Origin: SZUA-442 sp963753185
GTDB taxonomy: Bacteria > Actinomycetota > Acidimicrobiia > Spongiisociales > UBA5794
Assembly: GCA_963753185.1 (NCBI GenBank)
Contig: CAVWBO010000007.1
Location: 2,604,001-2,668,000, forward strand
Direction: 5' to 3'
Length of the DNA stretch: 64,000 nucleotides
Below, one piece after another: positions 33,990 to 43,542 of this stretch (its first letter is position 1; each line of letters opens with the position of its first letter). A program made the translations under genes and the position numbers. The notes beneath the pieces were generated by a model, which saw nothing but the letters and a program-made list of their open reading frames with translations, ran no database searches and was not told the DNA's origin.

Positions 33990-34673
33990 TCACTCGGGGA
34001 CGAGCCGTGTCGTCTGCTTGCCGTCGTCGGAGTCGATCGTGGTGAGTTCCATGGAATCCTCCCGAATCGTCAGGCGCAGCCTCGTCACGGTCTCTGCGGG
34101 CCCGGCCTCCCGGACCTGCCCGGTCTCGACCAGGGCAGAGATCCGTGGAGGTGGGGAGCGCAGGGCGAGCATCGTGAGCCTCGCCTCGTCGCCGAGGGCC
34201 TTCGAGACGACTGACGCCTTCTCCTTCCCGATCGTGTCGGACAGCGAGCCGATGGCGGCGTTCGTGAGCCGGTCGGCGAACCGGTTCGTGTCGACCGCTA
34301 CCTCGACGGGGACGTCTGGCTTGTCCATCGCCTCATCCAACGCGCTCATCAGTTGCTCACGCTGATCCGCACTCAGGCGGACGCGGTTCGCCGTGAGGTG
34401 CTTCTGCAGGAGCTTGTCGAACTGCTTTCGAGCGTCCTTGGTCTTGCCGCCACCGCGTGGTGACTCCCCTTGCCGCGGATGGTCGCTGCCTGCGATCACG
34501 ACGGGCACCTCCATCTCGATCTCCGGGAGCCGGACCCTCGGGATCGGCATGTGGCGCAGGAGGGGGTGGCTGGCATACAGCTCAGCCACCCTCACCGTCT
34601 CGAGGTCCGCGTGGACCCGCGCCGTCACGACCTCCGACATCAGCTGCCCCAGATAGTCACCCAGATTCGTCAT
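33990..34673 (-). CDS. uncharacterised protein, second gene of DUF2589 operon
   Basis: The 227-residue product has an N-terminal region reminiscent of the DUF2589-adjacent proteins (MTNLGDYLGQLMSEVVTARVHADLETVRVAELYASHPLLRHMPIPRVRLPEIEMEVPVVI contains the P-[IV]-P-[RK]-x-[RK]-[LM] turn), a basic linker (GGGKTKDARKQFDKLL), a helical middle and a beta-rich end (RLRLTIREDSMELTT). No catalytic motif is visible. GGGAGG precedes the ATG and the gene starts 35 bases after the DUF2589 gene. Confidence 0.6.
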   Translation of the reverse strand: MTNLGDYLGQLMSEVVTARVHADLETVRVAELYASHPLLRHMPIPRVRLPEIEMEVPVVIAGSDHPRQGESPRGGGKTKDARKQFDKLLQKHLTANRVRLSADQREQLMSALDEAMDKPDVPVEVAVDTNRFADRLTNAAIGSLSDTIGKEKASVVSKALGDEARLTMLALRSPPPRISALVETGQVREAGPAETVTRLRLTIREDSMELTTIDSDDGKQTTRLVPE

Positions 34674-34708
34674 TGCCGCCTCCCGGGGTCAGGTCGCATG
34701 AGCAGCCG

Positions 34709-35365
34709 TCAGGCGGCAGCAGCTGGCTGGGACGTGATCGCATCCTCGAGGATGCCGAGGACGCGTTCCATCCCTGCCGGCATCTCGTCCTGGACCGCCT
34801 TCACGTGGATGGCGAGCGAATACGTTCGCGTCACCTTGTTGCCCTGGGTGGTGTTGCGCTGGTACGCAGTCGACACCTTGAGCTTCGCCGACCCGAACAG
34901 CCACCCGGCCTTCGCCTCGGTCGATGCGTTGATGTTGAGCCCCGTGACCGTCTTGCGGTATGAGATCGAGTTGATCTTCGCGTTGAAGTCGATCGTGGTC
35001 TCATCGATCCGGATGAAGGGGATGGGCAGCATCGTGAGGATCGGAACCTTCAGCTCCTGGTCCTCGTACACGGCGGGAACCGCTGGTGATGCGGCGATGG
35101 GCGGCACGGCAGCAGGGTCGGCGGCGACCGCTGGCACGTACGGGCTGACCTCCTTCGGATACGTGAACGTGACGTAGATCGGTTCGTTCGTCGACGTGTC
35201 CCCGCCTGCGTCCTCGAAGTCGTCCGGTGGTTGGAAGCCAACTTCCTTGATGAAGTTGACGGTGGACATTGCGGCCTGGGCCTGTGCGTTGATGACCGCT
35301 ACGAGCGGTCCGCCGATCATCGATTCGAAGTCGATGCTCGACAGTTCTTGTCCTGGTGTTGGCAT
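34709..35365 (-). CDS. DUF2589-family protein
   Basis: The 218-residue protein fits DUF2589: ELSSIDFESMIGGPLVAVINAQAQAAMSTVNFIKEVGF, then a P-rich strand region, VPILTMLPIPFIRIDETTIDFNAKINS and LNINASTEAKAGWLFGSAKLKVSTAYQ, the region that defines the family. An insertion of alternating P/A residues (PYVPAVAADPAAVPPIAASP) follows the first strand. The function of the family is unknown; members typically occur in two- or three-gene sets as here. GGAGGATGCACCC precedes the ATG. Confidence 0.8.
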   Translation of the reverse strand: MPTPGQELSSIDFESMIGGPLVAVINAQAQAAMSTVNFIKEVGFQPPDDFEDAGGDTSTNEPIYVTFTYPKEVSPYVPAVAADPAAVPPIAASPAVPAVYEDQELKVPILTMLPIPFIRIDETTIDFNAKINSISYRKTVTGLNINASTEAKAGWLFGSAKLKVSTAYQRNTTQGNKVTRTYSLAIHVKAVQDEMPAGMERVLGILEDAITSQPAAAA

Positions 35366-35647
35366 GGGTGCATCCTCCGTCCTCCATCACCAGGCGTTTG
35401 GACGCACCCGAACCGTCACAGATGGGTGTCCACCGTTGCGGTTGGGAGCGGACTGTGCGGTGGTGAGGAAGGTTGCTCGTGATCCGATGGCGGCCTCGTT
35501 GACTCCTTTCCCGTTGTGGCTGCCTTCGGTCCCCGAGCCTTTCGGAGACATCTCCCGCACGGATCTGCGACCGCCCAGTGGCCGCATCCATGCAAACCCA
35601 CGATCAGCGTACGCGCCGACAGTGACCACGCGAGTGACTATTTCTGG

Positions 35648-37021
35648 TCAGGCACCGGTGCGAGGAGGCGTGCTGGTGGCCCAGTCGAGTTCGTAGACGT
35701 GGATCGGGTCGTGGATGCCTGCGAGTTCGTGGAGCCCGCTGCTCGTGAACGTGTATGCCTTGCCTGCGACCAGGTCCCTGACGATGTTCGAGACGAGAAC
35801 CTGATCACCATGCGCCGCGCCCATGATGCGCGAGGCCCTGATGATCGATGTCCCGTACAGGTCTGCGTCCTCCTCGATAGGTTCTCCCGCGTGGATCCCG
35901 ATTCGAATGTGGATCGGGATGTCCGCTCGCTGCGCCCTCATCCTGAGTCCGTCCTGCATGGCGATCGATGCATCAAGGGCACCCGACACCGACGTGAACG
36001 TCGCCATGAGCCCGTCGCCCGTCCACTTGATGACGGCGCCGCCATGGCTGGTCACCGCTGCCCTGAGGATCTCGTCGTGTTCTCGGAAGGCCCGTCTGGC
36101 GGGTTCGTCCCCGTAGCGCTCCACGAGATCCGTCGAGCCCACGATGTCGGTGAAGACGATGGTGTGGACACTCGCCGACCGACCGGACGTCTTGGCCGTT
36201 GCGCCGTCGGCAACGAATCCCAGGATCTCGTTGACGAGGTCGATCGTATGCGGGTCGTCGGGTTGTGGCGGCAGGTGGACCGTGCCTTCGATGATCACGG
36301 CGCGGGAATTCGGGATGCCGGCGGCGAGTGCCCTGCCGTTCTCGGGGGGAAACGCCCGATTGTGGCTTCGGTGGATGATCAGGGTCGGGGCAATGATCGA
36401 CGGTAACTCCGGCCGGATGTCCCACCCATAGAGCATCTCCATCGTCGAGGCTGCGACCTCGGCCGACGCGCTCTCTCGCTGCCATCGGGCGAACTCTGCT
36501 TGCTGGGCAGTGTCGGCATCAGGGATGAGCATGTCCGTCATGACCTTGGAGCCGACGCCCCACGAGGCCCGGATGATGTCGACGAAGCTCTTCCGGAACG
36601 CTTCGGGGGCGAGCCCCGCTCCGTAGGCGGTGCATGAGTAGAGGACCAGCTTGTCGACCCGATCGGGGTGAACGGCGGCGTAGTCAGCCGCGACCGTCCC
36701 GCCCTCTGACACACCAAGGAGGCTGAAGCGGTCCAATCCGAGGTGGTCCGCCAGGGCCTCGACGTCGTACCGCTCTGTCTCCATCGTGAAGACCGTTCGG
36801 TCCCGATCAGACAGACCGCACCCGTGCTTGTCGTAGGTGATGATCGTCAGATGCTCGGTTAGTGGACCGAAGAGGAGGCTGAGCGGTTCCTCCCAGAACC
36901 ACTTCAGGTGGGTCGTCCATCCCGGCACCACCATGAGGGGCGGTCCCGAACCGGCGGTCGAGTAGGCGATATTGACCATGTCGGGTCGCTGGTAGTACCT
37001 GAGGTCATGGGGCACGGCCAT
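35648..37021 (-). CDS. alpha/beta hydrolase fused to class III nucleotide cyclase
   Basis: The 457-residue protein has an N-terminal alpha/beta hydrolase (residues 1-270; nucleophile elbow LLGVSEGGTVAADY, late histidine in EGTVHLPPQ) and a C-terminal cyclase domain (about 285-445) with FTDIVGSTDLVERYGDE and KWTGDGLMATF carrying the two metal aspartates, then IRIGIHAGEP. At the transition-state position it has GTSIIRASRI, where I replaces the usual Asn while Arg remains. The architecture equals Mycobacterium Rv1900c. TAGGTT ends six bases before the ATG, so the gene is probably leaderless. Confidence 0.85.
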   Translation of the reverse strand: MAVPHDLRYYQRPDMVNIAYSTAGSGPPLMVVPGWTTHLKWFWEEPLSLLFGPLTEHLTIITYDKHGCGLSDRDRTVFTMETERYDVEALADHLGLDRFSLLGVSEGGTVAADYAAVHPDRVDKLVLYSCTAYGAGLAPEAFRKSFVDIIRASWGVGSKVMTDMLIPDADTAQQAEFARWQRESASAEVAASTMEMLYGWDIRPELPSIIAPTLIIHRSHNRAFPPENGRALAAGIPNSRAVIIEGTVHLPPQPDDPHTIDLVNEILGFVADGATAKTSGRSASVHTIVFTDIVGSTDLVERYGDEPARRAFREHDEILRAAVTSHGGAVIKWTGDGLMATFTSVSGALDASIAMQDGLRMRAQRADIPIHIRIGIHAGEPIEEDADLYGTSIIRASRIMGAAHGDQVLVSNIVRDLVAGKAYTFTSSGLHELAGIHDPIHVYELDWATSTPPRTGA

Positions 37022-37232
37022 GGTCCGAACCTAGTCCCGAAGACGGGCGGCGGTCCAGGTGTTTGCATCGCGCGCGCCATCTCCTCGGACAACGCATGCG
37101 CCTGCTGCGACAGGGTGTTGTACCACCCGAGTCCAGGGGTTGATGGTGTCCTCTCCGGCTCGTACCACCGTAGCCCGCCGTGATGGAACCCATGATCAGT
37201 GACAGCCACGGTGGGCTGGCAGAATCCGGGTC

Positions 37233-38201
37233 GTGAAGAAGCCATGGGATGAGCTGACCGAGCGTGGGAAGCTGCGGAGGCTCCGGGCCGTCGCCCTCAC
37301 TGCGCTCGGCGACTTCGATATCGAAGTGGAGCGGGTGTCGCTCATCGGCGGATTCGTCAACGCCCTGTTCCGGATCGATACCCCTGACGGGCCGCGCGCG
37401 CTCCGCGTCGATCTGATGCAGGAGCACTCTGATGCCGACGCCGAGGTCGAGTTGGTGTGGCTCGAAGCGCTGTCCGGTCACGTCAACGTCGGCGTTCCGA
37501 TCCGCTCCCGAGACGGCGCGCTGTTCACCCACGCCGACGGTCCCGGCGTTCCGGGTGCCCGCCGATGTGTGCTCTTCACCTGGGTCCCTGGCGGCCCTCT
37601 GGCCGACCGGATCTCGCCGAAGCTGTTCGAGCGGTATGGCATGCTGTCGGCCCAGCTCCACGTTCACGGTGCAGCCCACCTACCAAAGCATCGACCGATG
37701 GTGTGGGACCGCGTGCACTACTTCCCGGAGGAGGCCGACCCCGTCGTCTACGACCGACCCGAGCATGCGGATGCCTTTCCGGAGGGTGGGCTCGACGTCG
37801 TCGAGCGGGCGAAGGCCATCGTGGAGCCGAGACTCGCCGAGGTGACAGACCGACAGGTCGTCCACGGCGACCTTCATATCTGGAACGTTCACGCCCGGCG
37901 CGACGATCTGTGGGCGCTCGACTTCGAAGACATCATGTGGGGGTCCCGCGCCCAGGACATCGCCATCAGCCTCTACTACATCCAGGACCGCGTCGACTGC
38001 GACGACCTGACCGTCGCCTTTCGGCATGGCTACGAACAGGTGGCGCCGTGGCCGACCGACGATGATGAGCTCGCGGTGTTCATGGCTGCGAGGCGTCTCA
38101 TGTTCGTGAACTACGTCTTCAATATCGTCATGCCCGACCGGCAGGAGTTCCTCGCCAGGTCGGTCGATCGGCTCCGCAGCTTTCTCAATCGGCCCGGCTG
38201 A
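37233..38201 (+). CDS. APH/HSK2-type phosphotransferase
   Basis: The 322-residue kinase-like protein has an N-lobe with LIGGFVNALFRIDTPDG and RALRVDL, the catalytic loop VHGDLHIWNVHARRDDL (H-G-D-x-H-x-x-N) near residue 212 and the metal-binding DFEDIMWGSRAQDIA. This matches the aminoglycoside phosphotransferase / homoserine-kinase-II-like superfamily; the small-molecule substrate is not identifiable. GTG 37233 follows CAGAAT by seven bases, a possible leaderless promoter. It lies divergent from the hydrolase-cyclase gene with 211 bases between starts. Confidence 0.82.
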   Translation: MKKPWDELTERGKLRRLRAVALTALGDFDIEVERVSLIGGFVNALFRIDTPDGPRALRVDLMQEHSDADAEVELVWLEALSGHVNVGVPIRSRDGALFTHADGPGVPGARRCVLFTWVPGGPLADRISPKLFERYGMLSAQLHVHGAAHLPKHRPMVWDRVHYFPEEADPVVYDRPEHADAFPEGGLDVVERAKAIVEPRLAEVTDRQVVHGDLHIWNVHARRDDLWALDFEDIMWGSRAQDIAISLYYIQDRVDCDDLTVAFRHGYEQVAPWPTDDDELAVFMAARRLMFVNYVFNIVMPDRQEFLARSVDRLRSFLNRPG

Positions 38202-38322
38202 ACTGCAAACGGGCTCCGGGCGACTGATCTGCACGTCGCCCCGATCGGAGGATGCCGAGATCACCTGCGGTGATGTCCTTGTAGGGCGACACAGGCCGCG
38301 CAACTTCCGATAGCGTGGCGCC

Positions 38323-41300
38323 ATGTCATCGACCAGCCTCGCGACGATCATGTTCACCGACCTGGTGGATTCCACCGGCCAGAGGGCACGCATCGGGGAC
38401 GACGCCGCCGACCTGGTCGCTGCGGAGCATGACCGGATCGTGACCGAGGCCGCAGAACGACACCGAGGGCGCGTCGTGAAGACGCTCGGTGACGGTGCGT
38501 TGGCGATCTTCCCGTCCGCCCTCGATGCCGTCGAGGCCGGTATCGCCATCGCTGAAGAGGCCAAGAATCGCACCACGTCGGATCCCAGCGTCGGAGACCT
38601 CTCAATACGCGTCGGGATCCACGCCGGTGAGGTGTCGACGGCGGAAGGGGACGTGTCCGGGCTGCCCGTTGCGATCGCGGCACGGGTCTGTGGTGTCGCC
38701 AACGGCGGCCAGGTCGTGGTGACGTCGGTCGTGCGCTCGCTCCTCGGCAGTCGCGGTGATGTGACGCTCGTGTCCACCGGCGCGCACAGGCTCAAGGGGG
38801 TCGCAGAGCCGATGGAGTTGTGGACAGTTGCGGTCGACGACGCAGCGGAGGAGCACGGCGCCGCCGCCGAACCGATTTCGTATCCGCCATTCCTCACCCG
38901 AGGGATGCCGGTCGCGCTCGTGGGCCGTGATGAGGACCTGGCGAGGCTCGACGATGCACACGCACGGGCCTCGGCGGGGAGGGCGACCTTCGTGGCGGTT
39001 GCGGGTGAGCCGGGGATCGGCAAGACGGCCCTCACCTCGACGTGGGCGCGCTCGGCCGCAGACAGCGGCGCCACGGTCCTCGGAGGGCGGTGCACGCCGG
39101 ACGGTGCGTTGCCCTACGAACCGTTCATCGAGATCGCCCGTTCAGTCCTCGACGCCCGACCCCGACGCCTCGCCGATCTGGGACCCGCGGCAGGCAACGT
39201 GGCGATGCTCGTTCCGAGTGTCCCTGCACCACCCGGGCTACCGGCACCTGCGCAGGCGGATCCCGACACGATGCGATACCTCATGGCGGACGCGTTCGTA
39301 TCCCTGATCACCCCCGACCCCGACGAGGCGGCCACCGTCGTGGTCGTCGACGACCTCCAATGGGCGGACGACGGCTCCATCGACGTCCTCGTCCACCTGG
39401 CCCGCCTCGAGGGGCAGCACCGGGTCCTGGTCGTTGGCACCTATCGCGACACGGATCTCACCCGCAACCACCCCCTCCCCCGCCTTCTCGCCGACCTTCG
39501 CCGCGAGCGTCGCATCGACCGCATCGTCCTCGATGCGCTGGAAGCCGACGAGGTGGCGGAGATGGTGTCGGCCCGGGTCGGTCACGCCATCGCCACCGAC
39601 GTCATCAACTCGATCGCGTCCGAGACGAAGGGCAACCCCTTCTTCGTCGTCGAGGTCGTTGCCCACCTCCTCGACGAGGGCGCCATCGACGACACGGGAA
39701 GGTGGACATCGGAGATCCCGATCGAGGACTACGGCATCCCAGAAGGTATCCGGGATGTCATCGGGCGCCGCATCGACCGTCTCGGCGCCGATGCGCTCCC
39801 GTTCTTCGAGGCGGCCGCCGCGGTGGGTCCATCATTCCGGATCGACCTCGTCGCCCGGGTCTCCGGTGTCGACGAGACGACAGCCGAGGACATCGTCGAC
39901 GAGGCCGTCGGGGCGGGGATCCTCACCGAGGGCGACATGGTGGAGGAGGCGACCTTCGCCCACGCCCTCGTCCGCCAGACCGTCTACGAGGAGCTCTCCC
40001 CGAGGCGTCGGATGCGCCTCCACCGATCGATCGCCACCGCGCTCGAGGATGCCGGTGCCCCCGCCACCGAGAGCCTCCCCCACTGGTTGGCGGCCAACGA
40101 TCCCGAGAGCGCCCTCCCGGCCGCGATCCGTGCCGCGTCCGAGGTGCGCACGGCATCCGGTCAGGTCGAGGCGATGCGGCATCTGGAGCTTGCCCTAGAA
40201 CTGTGGGACGACGTCGACGATCCCGAGACCGTGGCAGGGACGAGCCATGCCGAGCTCGTGATGGAGGCCTCGGTCGTATGGGCCGACTTCGCCAGTGAGC
40301 AGACCAAGGCCATGGAGCTCATCAACGCGGAGATCGACGCGGCCCCGAAGGATCCATCCATGCTGGCGCGCCTGTACACCCGCAAGAGCGAGCACCTGTG
40401 GCAGGCCGGGGACATCGCTGGCGCCAAGGATTTCCTCCGAAGGGCGCTCGAGGCGATCCCCGGTGATGAGCCGTCTGGCGAGCTCGCCCTGCTCCAGTCC
40501 TACACGGCAGGCAGGCTGATGACGTCAGGGCACTTCAGGGAGTCGATCGAGGAGGCCCGTCGCGCACTCGCCATGATCGAGGCCCTCGACGGTCAAGCAC
40601 CGATCGCCGCCGAGATGCGTGCCGTGACCGTCCTCGGCAGCTCCGAAATGTCGATCGGGCACATCGATGAGGGAGAGCGTTGGTTCCAACGCCTGGCGGA
40701 ACTCGCCGAGGCGACCGGCAACGTGCGCTCCCGCAACACCCGCTACATGAACCAGGGTGAGGGCTACCGGATCAATGGTCGCTACGACGACGCGCTCGCA
40801 CTCTTCGATGAGGGCATCGCGTGGTCCCACGAGATCGGTGCCGACCGGTGGGTCAGGGCGCTGACGGCAAACGCCGCCGAGGTGCTGTTCATCACGGCGC
40901 GCTGGGACGAGGCCGCCGCCCGGCTCGATGCGTTGCCCGAGTCCACCATCCTCGATTTCCCCGAGGTGAACGTGATCGGCAGGCGGCTGCTGCTCGCGGC
41001 GAACCGTGGCGAGGACGACCTGTTCGACGTGTTGATGAACCGCATTGGCGTCCACGACATCGCCAACCAGGAGCAGCAGGTCAACGCCATGATCTACGAG
41101 GGGATCATCTCGCACCTTCGCTGGAAGGGTCGCTTCGAGGAGGCGTTTGCGATCGCCTCCGAGGCGATGGCCGGCTGGCGGGACATCGTGCACCTGACCG
41201 AGGCGGCAGCACCCACTGCAAACGCCGTCGGGGTGGTCGCCGACGCAATCGAGGCAGGCATGGCAGGGGCCGACTGGCTCGCCTCGGCTCGGGCCTGGAA

Positions 41301-41589
41301 CGACCATCTCCAGCGGTCCGAGACACCCGAGCCCCAGGTGGGGGTCTGGAAGGCCATCGCCGCTGCGGAACTCGCCAGGGGTGAGGGCGTTGACGACCCG
41401 AACCTGTGGCGTGCAGCGCTCCCGAGGGCCGCCGATCGCCCGTACGTCGAAGCGATCATCCAGTGGCGCCTCGCTCGCTCACTGCAGCGGACCAACCCCG
41501 ACGACCCCGAGGCCGGCACCCTCGTGGAGGCCGCCAGGGGCACTGCCGCCCGTCTCGGGGCGGTCCCGCTCCTGACCGCGCTCGGCTGA
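38323..41589 (+). CDS. class III cyclase + STAND ATPase + TPR regulator
   Basis: This 1088-residue protein starts with a cyclase domain (residues 5-170): TIMFTDLVDSTGQRARIG, VKTLGDGALAIFPS and RVGIHAGEVS supply the metal aspartates, but the Asn/Arg site reads GLPVAIAARV, so the catalytic Asn is Ala. An AAA_16/STAND ATPase follows (LVGRDEDLARL; Walker A GEPGIGKTA near 232; Walker B VVVVDDLQWADDG near 345), then about 600 residues of TPR-like helices. It is a cytoplasmic signalling ATPase whose cyclase activity may be weak or lost. TAGCGT (38311-38316) ends six bases before the ATG, indicating a leaderless start. Confidence 0.88.
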   Translation: MSSTSLATIMFTDLVDSTGQRARIGDDAADLVAAEHDRIVTEAAERHRGRVVKTLGDGALAIFPSALDAVEAGIAIAEEAKNRTTSDPSVGDLSIRVGIHAGEVSTAEGDVSGLPVAIAARVCGVANGGQVVVTSVVRSLLGSRGDVTLVSTGAHRLKGVAEPMELWTVAVDDAAEEHGAAAEPISYPPFLTRGMPVALVGRDEDLARLDDAHARASAGRATFVAVAGEPGIGKTALTSTWARSAADSGATVLGGRCTPDGALPYEPFIEIARSVLDARPRRLADLGPAAGNVAMLVPSVPAPPGLPAPAQADPDTMRYLMADAFVSLITPDPDEAATVVVVDDLQWADDGSIDVLVHLARLEGQHRVLVVGTYRDTDLTRNHPLPRLLADLRRERRIDRIVLDALEADEVAEMVSARVGHAIATDVINSIASETKGNPFFVVEVVAHLLDEGAIDDTGRWTSEIPIEDYGIPEGIRDVIGRRIDRLGADALPFFEAAAAVGPSFRIDLVARVSGVDETTAEDIVDEAVGAGILTEGDMVEEATFAHALVRQTVYEELSPRRRMRLHRSIATALEDAGAPATESLPHWLAANDPESALPAAIRAASEVRTASGQVEAMRHLELALELWDDVDDPETVAGTSHAELVMEASVVWADFASEQTKAMELINAEIDAAPKDPSMLARLYTRKSEHLWQAGDIAGAKDFLRRALEAIPGDEPSGELALLQSYTAGRLMTSGHFRESIEEARRALAMIEALDGQAPIAAEMRAVTVLGSSEMSIGHIDEGERWFQRLAELAEATGNVRSRNTRYMNQGEGYRINGRYDDALALFDEGIAWSHEIGADRWVRALTANAAEVLFITARWDEAAARLDALPESTILDFPEVNVIGRRLLLAANRGEDDLFDVLMNRIGVHDIANQEQQVNAMIYEGIISHLRWKGRFEEAFAIASEAMAGWRDIVHLTEAAAPTANAVGVVADAIEAGMAGADWLASARAWNDHLQRSETPEPQVGVWKAIAAAELARGEGVDDPNLWRAALPRAADRPYVEAIIQWRLARSLQRTNPDDPEAGTLVEAARGTAARLGAVPLLTALG

Positions 41590-41678
41590 GAGTCCAATCC
41601 GACGTCAGGACGTGCGACCCCGCGGTGAGCCGGGACGAACCTCTTCAACGGGCTCGGTGGTTGTGGCATGGTCGCACG

Positions 41679-41915
41679 GTGGATGCACCCCACCTCCGAC
41701 GCATCAGTGTGCTGCTCCCGCCGCAGCTGGTCTCGATGGTCGATGTCGCAACGCCGACGCATCGGTCGCGGTCCGTCGTCGTGGCCGAGGCACTCCAGCT
41801 GTGGCTGGAGGCTCGCGGGATCGAACCCCCTGGCGACTGGAGGGACCGGTGGACGGTCTCGGGGAACGAACCACCCGATGACGTCAAGAACCACCCCAGC
41901 TTCGGGCATTCATGA
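41679..41915 (+). CDS. small CopG/RHH-like DNA-binding protein
   Basis: This 78-residue protein from GTG 41679 reads LRRISVLLPPQLVSMVDVAT, then RSRSVVVAEALQLWLEARG: a beta strand, a helix and a second helix with the RS-x-V-x-x-A-[LI] spacing of ribbon-helix-helix antitoxins. The tail is acidic and Pro-rich. Its 3' end overlaps the 3' end of the convergent tyrosine recombinase by 32 bases. No toxin gene lies beside it on the same strand. Confidence 0.5.
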   Translation: MDAPHLRRISVLLPPQLVSMVDVATPTHRSRSVVVAEALQLWLEARGIEPPGDWRDRWTVSGNEPPDDVKNHPSFGHS

Positions 41916-42525
41916 ACTCGAGGACCTGCTTGGGTGCGATGTGGGAGAGGTAGGTGTCGGTGGTCTGGAGGCTGGCGTGGCCCAGTTGGCGCTGGATCAC
42001 CGGGATCGGGACCCCCTCCATGAGGAGCTCGTACGCCATCGTGTGGCGAAAGCCGTGTGGGTGCACACGCTTGTCGATCCCCGCGGCGCGCGCCGAGCGG
42101 GCAAGCATCTCGCCGACCATCGACCGGCTCATCGGGCGGCACTTCCGGGAGCAGAAGAGCGGCACGAGTGGAGGCGGCGCCAACTGGTCACGGCGCACCT
42201 CGATCCATCGGTCGATGTGGGGAGCTGCGCCGGGGTCGATGCCGACCGTACGGCGGCGGTCCCCCTTGCCGTGGAGCACGGTGATCGAACCGATCCCGAG
42301 GTCGACATCCTTCGGCTGGAGCGCAAGCGCCTCCCCGACACGCAGGCCAGCGCGGTACAAGACGGTGATGATCGCCCGATCCCGGATCCCGACCACTGTG
42401 TCTGGACGTTGCTCCATGATCGCAAGGACCTCATCCGGTGTGAGGATCTCCGCAGGGAGCGTCAGGCCCTTCTGGCCGGGTTCGACGCCGACTCCCGCCC
42501 CGGGAAATGCAGCCCTGGTACGCAT
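41884..42525 (-). CDS. tyrosine recombinase, catalytic domain only
   Basis: The 213-residue protein keeps every part of the tyrosine recombinase active site: Arg in YRAGLRVGEALALQPKDV, Lys in VLHGKGDRRRTV, HPHGFRHTMAYEL (H-x-x-R) and GHASLQTTDTYLSH (His and the nucleophilic Tyr). The N-terminal SAM-like core-binding domain of XerC/D and phage integrases is missing or extremely short. This could be a compact recombinase of the kind found in mobile islands or a truncated integrase. It follows a small unknown gene by six bases and borders an island of toxin-antitoxin genes. Confidence 0.85.
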   Translation of the reverse strand: MRTRAAFPGAGVGVEPGQKGLTLPAEILTPDEVLAIMEQRPDTVVGIRDRAIITVLYRAGLRVGEALALQPKDVDLGIGSITVLHGKGDRRRTVGIDPGAAPHIDRWIEVRRDQLAPPPLVPLFCSRKCRPMSRSMVGEMLARSARAAGIDKRVHPHGFRHTMAYELLMEGVPIPVIQRQLGHASLQTTDTYLSHIAPKQVLEFMNARSWGGS

Positions 42526-42531
42526 CAGGGG

Positions 42532-42798
42532 CTACCCGATGCGGGCCGTGACGATGCGGAACAGCAGTTCACCGAATGGGTCCTGGTCCGGCGAACTCCA
42601 CGGCTCCATGCCGCGTTCGAGCATCTCCATCTCGATCGCGCGTATGGCACGGTCCACGGCTTCGCTGAGATCCGGTGGGAGCTTCCCGCGGATCGAGATG
42701 CAGCCACACGGGGCCATCTCGAGCTGCATCCGATCGAGCGCTTCCTCGAGCACGTCGAGTGGCTCACCTGCGACGACGGGCGTTGGTGAATCATCCAT
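42532..42798 (-). CDS. small protein upstream of recombinase
   Basis: I do not recognise this 88-residue protein. It is acidic and helical (LDVLEEALDRMQLEMAP, LPPDLSEAVDRAIRAIEMEMLERG) with a CGC in the middle. Its position, six bases before the recombinase start and on the same strand, suggests co-transcription and perhaps a role as accessory factor. Its open frame and start codon are otherwise unsupported by homology. Confidence 0.45.
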   Translation of the reverse strand: MDDSPTPVVAGEPLDVLEEALDRMQLEMAPCGCISIRGKLPPDLSEAVDRAIRAIEMEMLERGMEPWSSPDQDPFGELLFRIVTARIG

Positions 42799-43004
42799 CG
42801 ATCGAACGTATCTCGCCGCTGTGACACGGAGGTCAGCCGCATTCGGCCGTCCCGCACCGCATGATGAGGGAGGCCGGGTTCCGCAGCGATGCGCGGTGTG
42901 TTCGTCCTGCCGAGCGCATCACGGCCGGCGAGCGCATGTACCGCCCGGGCTGAGCTGCTTGCACGCACCCCGACTCGGCGCGACGATGGACGAAGAGGTG
43001 AACC

Positions 43005-43259
43005 ATGCAGACCGCACCACTCGGCGGAGCACGGAATCAGGCCCATCCCGGGTGGCTCGCCGCCGGCGTCGCGTCCAGCGTCCTCGCGAGCCTGACCACG
43101 ATCTACCTGGCGTGGGTCACGATCGACTTCGCCACCGGCACCTACATCGAGGGTGAAGTGGGTGTGTACTGGGTGGCGATCGGCGTCGCCGCCGCGATGA
43201 CCGTCACCCTCTGGGCGTTGGCCGTCATGTGCTTCCGGGCGAGCAGGCCGAGCGACTGA
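43005..43259 (+). CDS. small two-helix membrane protein
   Basis: The 84-residue product has two hydrophobic stretches, WLAAGVASSVLASLTTIYLAWVTI and VYWVAIGVAAAMTVTLWALAVMCF, joined by a short acidic loop with a DFATGTYIEGEV sequence. No family is recognised. GAAGAGG precedes the ATG by about eight bases. It overlaps the edge of a minus-strand amidase remnant. Confidence 0.55.
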   Translation: MQTAPLGGARNQAHPGWLAAGVASSVLASLTTIYLAWVTIDFATGTYIEGEVGVYWVAIGVAAAMTVTLWALAVMCFRASRPSD

Positions 43260-43520
43260 GCGACACGCGATTGCCACGCGTTCGGCCGCGACGTCGGATG
43301 TGGCGGACACCGAGCCCGGTTCGTCGATCGAGATCGGGATGCGGGGGTCGGGACCGGCCGTCGCCGCCATGTACAGCGCGACATCCTCCACGGTGCGGGC
43401 GATCGGGCCGTGGACGCCGTGTGACGCCCAGACGTCCTTCGATGGCCATGAAGAAATGCGCCCCGGTGAGGGGCGGAATCCAACGGTATTGGTGAAAAGG
43501 GACGGGTTGAACCCGCACCA
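43259..43520 (-). pseudogene. amidase-signature enzyme remnant
   Basis: A minus-strand frame of about 85 codons reads TVGFRPSPGRISSWPSKDVW, GVHGPIARTVEDVALYMAA and TAGPDPRIPISIDEPGS. This is the central part of amidase-signature (GatA-like) enzymes just after the catalytic Ser region. No start, no Ser-Ser-Lys triad and no C-terminal part are present, and beyond 43259 the frame turns to unrelated sequence. It is a decayed fragment. Confidence 0.7.
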
Positions 43521-43542
43521 CCACACACGGGAGGACAACTAC

